A stretch of 6,983 bases of DNA from Burkholderiaceae bacterium (GTDB taxonomy: Bacteria > Pseudomonadota > Gammaproteobacteria > Burkholderiales > Burkholderiaceae), in contig JANWUU010000401.1 of the NCBI GenBank assembly GCA_025057735.1, positions 1 to 6,983 of the forward strand, written 5' to 3'. Shown one piece after another: positions 1 through 5,289 of this stretch. Position 1 is the first letter of the stretch. Each line of letters begins with the position of its first letter. The notes under the pieces are model-generated. The model did no database searches and was not told the origin of the DNA. It saw nothing but the letters and a program-made list of their open reading frames with translations. A program made the translations under genes and the position numbers.

Positions 1-288
1 GTGACGCAGCGGCAACTTGGCCGCACGCTCGGTGCGGCGCCGTCGAACCTCACCAACCTGCTGACTCGGCTAGAGGGCAAGGGGCTGATCGAGCGCCGCC
101 GCAGCAGCCGCGACGCGCGTGCGCAGATCATCGGGTTGACCCGGCGCGGCGAGGCGCTGGCCAAGAAGGCCGCGGCCGCCGCCGACGGCATGGAGGAGGC
201 GCTGCTCAAGCACCTGAGCGCCGGCGAGCGCACGATGCTCTTCGAGTTGCTGGCCAAGGTGGCGCGCCTGCGGCACGTGCACCTGTAA
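1..288 (+). CDS. MarR-family transcriptional regulator, 3' part (5' end outside window)
   Basis: This is the C-terminal 95 residues of a winged-helix MarR-type repressor. The stretch TQRQLGRTLGAAPSNLTNLL is the helix-turn-helix with its recognition helix. It is followed by the wing, where GLIERRRSSRDARAQ carries the typical Asp-Ala-Arg of MarR wings, then LTRRGEALAKKA and a C-terminal dimerisation helix ending at TAA 286-288. MarR proteins are usually about 140-170 residues, so the N-terminal dimerisation helices lie left of the window and the GTG at base 1 is probably an internal valine. The gene runs tail to tail with the CoA-ligase gene, with 5 bp between the two stop codons. Known MarR regulators of hydroxycinnamate genes (CouR of Rhodopseudomonas, FerR of Sphingobium) respond to hydroxycinnamoyl-CoA esters. 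By context this one may do the same for the ligase/hydratase operon, but that is inference. Family assignment is secure; the ligand is not. Confidence 0.88.
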   Translation: MTQRQLGRTLGAAPSNLTNLLTRLEGKGLIERRRSSRDARAQIIGLTRRGEALAKKAAAAADGMEEALLKHLSAGERTMLFELLAKVARLRHVHL

Positions 289-293
289 GCCAT

Positions 294-2147
294 TTAACCC
301 GCGCGCCGCGGCATCAGCAGCAGATCGGCATCGGCATCGCCGCGATACAGCGCATCGACCAGCGCCGCCCGGTGCGTGAGTACCGCCCGCTGGTTGATCG
401 AACCCTTGTCGGTGATCTCGCCTTTGTCGATCGAGGGCGGCTGCTCCAGCAGCAGCGCGCGCGCCACGCGGTTGGAGCTGCCCGTGCCCTCGCGCCAGAG
501 CCGGTCCACCAGCGCCTGGAAGAACGCGCGCACCGGCGGTGCGGTGAGGACTTCGCGCGGCGCCGCCTGCGGCGGCAGCCCGGCGAGCTGGCGGCATTCC
601 TCCAGACGCGGAAACAGCAGCACGCCGATTTCATCGCGGTCCGGTGCCGCGATCACCGCATCCTGCAGGTACGGTGCGCCGGCGGTCACGATGCGGGCGC
701 GCAGCGGCCCGACACTGACGAAGGTGCCGGTGGACAGCTTGAAATCCTCGGCTACCCGGCCGTCGAACAGCAGGCCGCGTTGCGGGTCGGCGGCATCCAC
801 CCAGCGCACCGCGTCTCCGGTCTTGTAGAAGCCTTCCTCATCGAAGGCTTCGGCGGTCAGCTGCGGTTCGCGCCAGTAGCCGGGCATAACGTTGGGGCCG
901 CGGAAGCGCACCTCGGTCTTCTCGCCGCAGGGAACGAGCTTGACCTCGACGCCGGGGCAGGGCAGGCCAACATGGCCGGCGGCGATGTCGGGCCGCAGTG
1001 CGAACATCGAGGAAGGCGCGGTTTCGGTCATGCCCAGACCGGTCAGCATGCGGATGCGCTCGCCAATGGTGCGTTCGGCCAGCCGGTCGAGCTGGTCCCA
1101 CACCGCCTGCGACAGTCCGGCCCCCGCGAAGAAAAACGCCTTCACGCGCGAGAACAGCGAGCGGCGCAGCGCGTCGTCGCGCTCCATCGCAGCGGCGATC
1201 TCCTCGAAGCCTTTCGGCACGTTGAAATAGATCGTCGGCGCGATCTCGCGCAGGTTGCGCAGCGTCTCGCCGATGCCCTGCGGCGTGGGCCTGCCCTCGT
1301 CGATATACAGCGTGCCGCCGTTGTAGAGCACGATGCCGACGTTATGGTTGCCACCGAACGTGTGGTTCCACGGCAGCCAGTCGACCAGCACCGGCGGTTC
1401 GCTGGCGAGAAACGGCAGGCACTGGCGCAGCATCTGCTGGTTGCTGCACAGCATGCGATGCGTATTGATCACGCCCTTCGGCAGCTTGGTCGAACCGGAA
1501 GTAAACAGGAACTTGGCGATCGTCTCCGGGCCGACGCGGGCATGTGCCGCCTCCAGCGCCGCCGCATCGCCGCCGGCCAGCAGCGCCGAAAACGGCGTGA
1601 CCGGGCGCGAAGGCAGCGTCCCGCTGGCGAGCACGACTTCGACGTCGTCCGCTACGCTGGCGGCGATTGCCGCCCCGTATTCGGGGCCGGCGGCGAAGAC
1701 CAGGCCGGGCGTCAGCTTGCCCAGGATGTGGCGCAACCGTCCGAAATCGCGCGACACGAGCGAATACGCCGGCGAGATCGGCGCATACGGCACGCCCGCA
1801 TACAGCGCGCCGAGCGCAAGCGTCAGGTGCTCGAGGTCGTTGTCCGACAGGATCGCGATCGGCCGCTGCGCCGACAGCCCGCGCGCCACCAGCGCCGCCG
1901 CCACGGCGCGCGCCCGCTCGCGCATCTCGCGGTACGAGATCTCGCGCCACGCGCCCCCGCCGCTGCGCTTGGCGACGAACGTCCGTTGCGGCGCCGCTTG
2001 CGCCCAATGCTCCAGGCAGTCGGTCAGACGCCGCGGGTACTCGCCCAATGGGGTGGTCGAACGCAAAATCACGGTGCCGTCGGCCCGCCGCTCGACGCTG
2101 GCCGCCAGGCAGCCGTCGACCTCGATCGCACGGTAACGCGCCGTCAT
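294..2147 (-). CDS. fcs: Feruloyl-CoA synthase-type hydroxycinnamate-CoA ligase (ANL superfamily)
   Basis: A cytosolic adenylate-forming ligase of 617 residues that would convert an aromatic acid, ATP and CoA to the acyl-CoA via an acyl-AMP. Visible motifs: the A3 phosphate loop TSGSTKLPKG (residues 216-225), A5 GLGMTETAP (371-379), A7 YKTGD (441-445), A8 FDGRVAEDFKLSTG (461-474), and the C-terminal region EITDKGSINQ, in which Lys581 is the likely catalytic lysine. From what I know of the family, the Lys-Leu in the A3 loop and the DKGSINQ ending fit the feruloyl-CoA synthase branch better than generic acyl-CoA ligases; so does the length. I chose ATG 2147 because GGGAGGA lies 6 nt upstream. 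An in-frame ATG at 2165 has no ribosome site and would place that site inside the coding region. It follows the crotonase gene closely and is probably co-transcribed with it. Substrate could be ferulate, p-coumarate, caffeate or a related acid; the sequence alone does not decide. Confidence 0.9.
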   Translation of the reverse strand: MTARYRAIEVDGCLAASVERRADGTVILRSTTPLGEYPRRLTDCLEHWAQAAPQRTFVAKRSGGGAWREISYREMRERARAVAAALVARGLSAQRPIAILSDNDLEHLTLALGALYAGVPYAPISPAYSLVSRDFGRLRHILGKLTPGLVFAAGPEYGAAIAASVADDVEVVLASGTLPSRPVTPFSALLAGGDAAALEAAHARVGPETIAKFLFTSGSTKLPKGVINTHRMLCSNQQMLRQCLPFLASEPPVLVDWLPWNHTFGGNHNVGIVLYNGGTLYIDEGRPTPQGIGETLRNLREIAPTIYFNVPKGFEEIAAAMERDDALRRSLFSRVKAFFFAGAGLSQAVWDQLDRLAERTIGERIRMLTGLGMTETAPSSMFALRPDIAAGHVGLPCPGVEVKLVPCGEKTEVRFRGPNVMPGYWREPQLTAEAFDEEGFYKTGDAVRWVDAADPQRGLLFDGRVAEDFKLSTGTFVSVGPLRARIVTAGAPYLQDAVIAAPDRDEIGVLLFPRLEECRQLAGLPPQAAPREVLTAPPVRAFFQALVDRLWREGTGSSNRVARALLLEQPPSIDKGEITDKGSINQRAVLTHRAALVDALYRGDADADLLLMPRRAG

Positions 2148-2153
2148 CGTCGG

Positions 2154-2160
2154 TCCTCCC
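2154..2160 (-). promoter_or_regulatory. Ribosome binding site that fixes the fcs start
   Basis: On the minus strand this reads GGGAGGA, 6 nt before ATG 2147. It lies between the crotonase stop codon (2165-2167) and the ligase start. The competing ATG at 2165-2163 overlaps the crotonase TGA as TGATG but has no purine-rich site upstream, so 2147 is preferred. Confidence 0.75.
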
Positions 2161-2164
2161 GCCA

Positions 2165-2959
2165 TCAAACGGACTTGCGGACCTTCTCGCCGCGGCCTTC
2201 CAGGAAGTCGCGCATGCGCTGCTTGGCTGCTTCGTCGCCCTGGCTGATGGCCGCCATCAGCGCCTCCATGAAGAGGCCGTCGGGCTGCGACAACTGAGCA
2301 ATGCGCGGCAGCGCCTGGATCACGGCGTAGTTGGACAGCGGCGCGTTGTCCGCGATGCGCCGCGCCAGCTCCATCGCCTTGGCCAGCGCTTGCCCCGCCT
2401 CCACCAGGTACTGCGACAGCCCGCACGCCTGCCCTTCCTGCGCATCGAGCACGCGGCCGGTCAGCATCATGTCGGTCATGCGCGCGTAGCCGATCAGACG
2501 GGGCAGCCGCGCCGAGCCGCCGCCGCCGACGAACAGCCCGCGCTTGCCCTCCGGCAGGCCGTAAAAGGCGGTCGCATCGGCCACCCGGATGTGTGCGGCG
2601 GCAGCTAGCTCGAGCCCGCCGCCGACCACGGCGCCGTGCAGCGCGACCACCGCCGGCAGGCGGCCAAACTGGATGCGATCGAACGCGGCGTGCCACATGC
2701 GGGCGTGCTCCACACCGTCGAAGACGCTGCGTTCGGCGAGCTCCGAGAGGTCCAGCCCGGCGCAGAAATGCTCGCCGGCGGCCGAGATCACCGCCACGCG
2801 CGCCTCCGTCGGCGGCTGGGCGAATGCCTCATGCAGCGCCGCGATCAGCGCATCGTTCAGCGCATTGCGCTTGGCCGGCCGGTTCAGGCGCAGGTGCCAG
2901 ACGGGCCCGAGCAGCTCGCACTGCAACAAAGCAGCGGGGTCAGAAGCGGACGCAATCAT
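2165..2959 (-). CDS. Crotonase-fold enoyl-CoA hydratase, probably acting on hydroxycinnamoyl-CoA
   Basis: A 264-residue protein of normal length for the enoyl-CoA hydratase/isomerase family. The oxyanion-hole segments are FCAGLDL (residues 65-71) and GAVVGGGLELA (109-119). Glu117 and Glu137, exactly 20 apart, match the two catalytic glutamates (144 and 164) of rat crotonase. The C-terminal part MRDFLEGRGEK is the usual family ending. The classical hydroxycinnamoyl-CoA hydratase-lyase of Pseudomonas has Ser123 where this protein has Glu117, and Tyr239 where an ungapped alignment back from the FL motif puts Phe230. It therefore looks like a plain hydratase rather than an aldehyde-releasing lyase. 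It is first in the operon with the CoA ligase 17 nt downstream. ATG 2959 is the most upstream possible start, because an in-frame TAA lies at 2969-2971, yet no Shine-Dalgarno precedes it. Family is sure; substrate comes from context. Confidence 0.88.
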   Translation of the reverse strand: MIASASDPAALLQCELLGPVWHLRLNRPAKRNALNDALIAALHEAFAQPPTEARVAVISAAGEHFCAGLDLSELAERSVFDGVEHARMWHAAFDRIQFGRLPAVVALHGAVVGGGLELAAAAHIRVADATAFYGLPEGKRGLFVGGGGSARLPRLIGYARMTDMMLTGRVLDAQEGQACGLSQYLVEAGQALAKAMELARRIADNAPLSNYAVIQALPRIAQLSQPDGLFMEALMAAISQGDEAAKQRMRDFLEGRGEKVRKSV

Positions 2960-2967
2960 CGCAAACC

Positions 2968-2973
2968 GTTATG
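2968..2973 (-). promoter_or_regulatory. Candidate -10 element for the crotonase-fcs operon
   Basis: The minus strand reads CATAAC, matching TATAAT at four of six positions, centred about 11 nt before ATG 2959. No good -35 element is found 16-18 nt upstream, so use would depend on an activator or be weak. If real, transcription would begin at or within a few bases of the start codon, which would fit the missing ribosome binding site. Confidence 0.25.
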
Positions 2974-3025
2974 TCTGTGAACTAAAGTGTACGCGTCGGT
3001 GAGCCGCAGGGACAGCGGGCGCTCG

Positions 3026-3045
3026 GCGGCCATCGGGGCGGCCGC
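3026..3045. repeat. GC-rich inverted repeat in the divergent control region
   Basis: GCGGCC and GGCCGC flank an 8-base spacer (perfect 6-8-6), followed on the plus strand by TTT. It could be an operator half-site pair, a leader hairpin of the amidohydrolase mRNA, or chance in GC-rich DNA. Confidence 0.3.
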
Positions 3046-3094
3046 TTTCGTGCGATTATGCAGGGTAACGAACAGTGTCCCCGCGGAGGAGCCG

Positions 3095-3976
3095 ATGCAA
3101 ACCGCCGACCTGGTGGCGATCGACGTCCACACGCATGCCGAGGTGTCGTGCTGGAACCCCTTTGATGCCTACGGCGAAGAGTACGACCGCGCCGCCGACC
3201 GCTACTTCAAGTCCAACCGCCGTCCGACCATCGCCGAGACGATCGCCTACTACCGCGAACGGAAGATCGGCCTGGTCATGTTCACGGTCGATGCGGAGGC
3301 GCAGATCGGCCGCCGCCGCATACCCAACGAGGAGGTGGCCGAGGCGGCGCAACAGAACCGCGACATCATGATCGCTTTCGCCAGTATCGACCCGCACAAG
3401 GGCAAGATGGGTGCGCGCGAGGCGCGACGGCTGATCGCCGAGCACGGCGTGCGCGGCTTCAAGTTCCATCCGACCGTGCAGGGCTTCTATCCGTACGACA
3501 AGATGGCCTGGCCGATCTATGAGGTGATCGCCGAGCACAAGCTGCCGGCCATCTTTCACAGCGGCCACTCCGGCATCGGCAGCGGCATGCGCTGCGGCGG
3601 CGGCCTGCGGTTGGAGTATTCGAACCCGATGCACCTGGATGACGTGGCGATCGCCTTTCCGGACATGAAAATCGTGATCGCGCATCCGTCCTGGCCCTGG
3701 CAAGACGAGGCGCTGTCGGTGGCGATGCACAAGCCGAACGTGTGGCTGGACCTGTCTGGCTGGTCGCCGAAGTACTTCCCGCCGCAACTGGTGCAGTACG
3801 CGAACACGCTGCTGAAGGACCGAGTGCTATTCGGCTCCGACTGGCCGCTGATCACGCCCGATCGCTGGCTGCACGATTTCGAACAGGCCGGCTTCCGGCC
3901 CGAGGTGCGGCCGCTGATTCTGAAGCAAAACGCGATCCGGCTGCTCGAGCTCGACGGCGCGGCGACGGCCAGCTGA
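3095..3976 (+). CDS. Amidohydrolase-2 family metal-dependent hydrolase (possible hydroxyphenyl-beta-ketoacyl-CoA hydrolase)
   Basis: A 293-residue cytosolic TIM-barrel enzyme of the amidohydrolase superfamily, the ACMSD/PF04909-like branch. Metal and catalytic residues can be followed along the barrel: the HxH pair His12/His14 in DVHTH; GFKFHP with Lys123 and His125; FHSGHSG with His155 and His158; IAHPSW with His197; and GSDWPL with Asp249. ATG 3095 is chosen because GGAGGA ends 4 nt before it and the next part, DLVAIDVHTH, is the normal N-terminus; the in-frame extension upstream to 2987 has no family character. From memory, amidohydrolases of this kind accompany the ligase/hydratase genes of Rhodococcus (CouO) and Corynebacterium (PhdC), where they are proposed to cleave a 4-hydroxyphenyl-beta-ketoacyl-CoA. 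The protocatechuate 4,5-pathway enzymes LigI and LigJ belong to the same superfamily and remain alternatives, though the sequence around the HxH motif does not look like either. Superfamily secure, reaction inferred. Confidence 0.85.
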   Translation: MQTADLVAIDVHTHAEVSCWNPFDAYGEEYDRAADRYFKSNRRPTIAETIAYYRERKIGLVMFTVDAEAQIGRRRIPNEEVAEAAQQNRDIMIAFASIDPHKGKMGAREARRLIAEHGVRGFKFHPTVQGFYPYDKMAWPIYEVIAEHKLPAIFHSGHSGIGSGMRCGGGLRLEYSNPMHLDDVAIAFPDMKIVIAHPSWPWQDEALSVAMHKPNVWLDLSGWSPKYFPPQLVQYANTLLKDRVLFGSDWPLITPDRWLHDFEQAGFRPEVRPLILKQNAIRLLELDGAATAS

Positions 3977-3980
3977 AGCG

Positions 3981-3993
3981 GCCGCCGCGCGGC
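3981..3993. terminator. Short GC hairpin between convergent stops (weak terminator candidate)
   Basis: GCCGC-CGC-GCGGC forms a 5-bp stem with a 3-nt loop in the 18-nt gap between the amidohydrolase stop (3974-3976) and the ligB stop (3995-3997). There is no T-tract on either strand, so intrinsic termination is doubtful; nothing better is present. Confidence 0.2.
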
Positions 3994-3994
3994 A

Positions 3995-4846
3995 TCAGTG
4001 CACCGCTTCCAGCGCCAGCAAGCCGGTGGCGGTGTTCGAAATCGGGATGTGATAATGGGCGTGCACCCTGCGCACCGCCTCGGGCAGGGCGGCGCGGGCG
4101 ACGACCCAATTGAGCAGCTCCACGCCCTGCGTCCCGGTCCGCTCCACCAGCTCCTCGATCGTGAATTGCGTGATCCAACGCGGCTCGCTCACGAGCTTGT
4201 CCATGAACAACAAGTCGAATTCCTTGTTGATGAAGCCGGCGCGGGTACCATCGAGCTGATGCGATAAGCCGCCGGTGCCAATCACGACCACGCGCGCATC
4301 GGACGGCCAGGAGGCGATCGCCTGCCCCAGCGCTTGCCCCAGTTTGTAGCAGCGCGCCGCCGAGGGCAGCGGAAACAGCACGGTGTTGACGCACACCGGT
4401 ACCGTACGCACCGGCCATGGCGTTTCCCGGTGATGACCCGGCCACAGCAGTGCCAGCGGGATCGTGAACGCATGGTCGACCAGCATCTCCTGGCAGGTCA
4501 CGATGTCGAACTCCGCCTCGATCAAGGCATTGATCACATGCCAGGAAAGGTCCTCCTCGCCGGGGAAGGGGGGCAACGTCGGCAGGCCCCAACCCTCGTC
4601 CGCATTGCAGTACTGCGGGGCCGCACCGACCGCGAAGGTCGGCATCTTGTCGAGGAAGAAGTTCAGCCCGTGGTCGTTGTAGACGACCACCGCGACGTCG
4701 GGCCGGACCGCCTGCAGCCATGCGTGCACCGGCGGGAAACCAGCGAAAAACGGCTGCCAGTACGGATCTTGCTGCAGGTTGCGCGCAAGAGCGCGGCCGA
4801 TGGCCGGTACGTGCGAGGTGGCGATCGCGCCGACAAGCTGCGCCAT
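3995..4846 (-). CDS. ligB: Protocatechuate 4,5-dioxygenase-type extradiol dioxygenase, beta (catalytic) subunit
   Basis: The 283-residue catalytic subunit of a class III (LigAB-type) Fe(II) extradiol dioxygenase, which opens a catechol-type ring next to one hydroxyl using O2. It follows Sphingobium LigB over its whole length. The iron ligands are His12 (SHVPAIG), His59 (VYNDHG) and Glu243 (GVELLNW), matching LigB His12, His61 and Glu242. The acid/base histidine is His196 in GTGGLSHQ (LigB His195). Other shared blocks are NADEGWG, VDHAFTIPL, GFINKEFD and YHIPISNTA. It is about 20 residues shorter than LigB because the C-terminal tail is missing, which should not touch the active site. ATG 4846 is preceded by AAGGAGG at 5-nt spacing. 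It lies directly after ligA. Protocatechuate is the likeliest substrate; gallate, 3-O-methylgallate or another catechol acid cannot be excluded. Whether the complex is A2B2, as in LigAB, is inferred from the family. Confidence 0.92.
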   Translation of the reverse strand: MAQLVGAIATSHVPAIGRALARNLQQDPYWQPFFAGFPPVHAWLQAVRPDVAVVVYNDHGLNFFLDKMPTFAVGAAPQYCNADEGWGLPTLPPFPGEEDLSWHVINALIEAEFDIVTCQEMLVDHAFTIPLALLWPGHHRETPWPVRTVPVCVNTVLFPLPSAARCYKLGQALGQAIASWPSDARVVVIGTGGLSHQLDGTRAGFINKEFDLLFMDKLVSEPRWITQFTIEELVERTGTQGVELLNWVVARAALPEAVRRVHAHYHIPISNTATGLLALEAVH

Positions 4847-4851
4847 GGCCC

Positions 4852-4858
4852 CCTCCTT
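4852..4858 (-). promoter_or_regulatory. ligB ribosome binding site overlapping the ligA stop codon
   Basis: The minus strand reads AAGGAGG, 5 nt before ATG 4846, and its first two bases are part of the ligA TAA (4857-4859). This is a near-perfect Shine-Dalgarno placed for translational coupling, which would help make the two subunits in equal amounts. Confidence 0.8.
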
Positions 4859-5210
4859 AGCGCGCCGCCGCGAGCAGCTTGGCCTTGAAGGCCTCCTTGC
4901 TCATCCCGGTCTGCTGTGCGCCGATGTCTTGCACGTCCAGACCGAAAATGCCGGCCAGCTTGGCCAAGTAATAGATGTTGCCGCCGGCGGCGATCAGTTT
5001 CAGCACGTCGCGGCTGCGCACGGCCTCGCGCTGCTCGGCCGTTAGCCCGAACGTGCGGCAATACGCCTCTTCGTCGCGCAGGAACGCGGCCCGGTTCTCG
5101 GCCGAATTGAACGAGAAACACATCTTGTTTAAGGCGTAACCCTTGCGCGCTTGATCTGCATCAAAGATCGTCGTGCCGGGGATCTGCCGTTTGCGCTGCA
5201 CGGCTGCCAT
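4857..5210 (-). CDS. ligA: Protocatechuate 4,5-dioxygenase-type extradiol dioxygenase, alpha (small) subunit
   Basis: A 117-residue LigA-domain protein, the small helical subunit that caps the LigB active site and carries no iron ligand. Family blocks include IPGTTIFDADQARKGYALNK near the N-terminus, NKMCFSFN, the segment around residues 65-90 with GGNIYYLAKLAGIFG, and the C-terminal QTGMSKEAFKAKLL. It is shorter than Sphingobium LigA (139 residues) but complete as a domain. ATG 5210 has AGGAGG (5217-5222) 6 nt upstream, and no other methionine lies nearby, so the start is firm; the long open frame upstream to 5606 is antisense to the LysR gene. It is the first gene of a ligA-ligB operon, divergent from lysR with 79 bp between starts. 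LysR-type activation of ligAB, as by LigR in Sphingobium, is a reasonable expectation, not shown here. Confidence 0.9.
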   Translation of the reverse strand: MAAVQRKRQIPGTTIFDADQARKGYALNKMCFSFNSAENRAAFLRDEEAYCRTFGLTAEQREAVRSRDVLKLIAAGGNIYYLAKLAGIFGLDVQDIGAQQTGMSKEAFKAKLLAAAR

Positions 5211-5238
5211 CGCGTGCCTCCTACGGGAAGATTCGCGT

Positions 5239-5267
5239 AGTGTCGATCGGAGGGCGGGTGCGATCAA
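5239..5267 (-). promoter_or_regulatory. Candidate promoter for ligAB
   Basis: On the minus strand TTGATC (5267-5262) and GACACT (5244-5239) are 17 nt apart. The first matches TTGACA at four positions and the second matches TATAAT at three, so it would be a weak promoter that needs an activator. It coincides with the dyad. Confidence 0.25.
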
Positions 5268-5268
5268 C
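5242..5268. repeat. Interrupted palindrome, candidate LysR binding site
   Basis: GTCGATCG and CGATCAAC flank 11 bases. The inner five bases of each arm (GATCG/CGATC) are a perfect inverted repeat, and seven of eight match over the full arms. Spacing of the arms is roughly one and a half to two helical turns centre to centre, suitable for a dimer. It overlaps the putative ligA -35 element. Confidence 0.4.
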
Positions 5269-5289
5269 GGCGCGGCGCTCATCTGTGCC

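Larger units (their letters stand above)
2960..3094. promoter_or_regulatory. Divergent control region between crotonase and amidohydrolase genes
   Basis: This 135-bp gap separates two divergent genes and must hold both promoters. Bases 2961-2992 are clearly more AT-rich than the surroundings, the likely promoter core for the minus-strand operon. For the plus strand only a weak -10-like GATTAT (3054-3059) is seen, without a matching -35 element. The amidohydrolase ribosome site GGAGGA (3085-3090) lies at the right end. A GC-rich inverted repeat sits in the middle. I could not identify a convincing MarR-type palindrome in the AT-rich part. Confidence 0.6.
5211..5289. promoter_or_regulatory. Divergent ligA / lysR control region
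   Basis: A 79-bp gap between divergent starts, the classic layout for a LysR regulator controlling its neighbour. It holds the ligA ribosome site AGGAGG (5217-5222), a dyad centred at 5255, and a weak minus-strand promoter overlapping that dyad. No textbook ATAC-N7-GTAT box is present, and there is no clear Shine-Dalgarno before the lysR ATG. Confidence 0.6.

Noticed and set aside
1..3. GTG at base 1 as true start of the MarR gene
   Set aside because: MarR proteins carry about 40-60 residues before this helix; the window simply begins inside the gene.
372..2297. Plus-strand open frame of 641 codons antisense to the CoA-ligase gene
   Set aside because: It is rich in Arg, Ala and Gly with no recognisable motif, and fully opposite a gene with all ANL motifs. 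Long antisense frames are expected in high-GC coding DNA.
1667..2608. Plus-strand open frame of 313 codons across the ligase-crotonase junction
   Set aside because: Shadow frame with compositional bias only; it crosses two real genes and has no family sequence.
2148..2696. N-terminal extension of the ligase frame upstream to 2696
   Set aside because: The added residues lie antiparallel-frame within the crotonase gene on the same strand, are Arg/Gly/Ala low-complexity, and a strong ribosome site precedes ATG 2147.
3095..3976. Calling the amidohydrolase LigI (pyrone-dicarboxylate hydrolase) or LigJ (oxalomesaconate hydratase) because ligAB is next door
   Set aside because: The surroundings of the HxH motif and the GSDWPLITPDRW block do not resemble what I recall of either, and it is not in the ligAB operon. 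It is kept as an alternative only.
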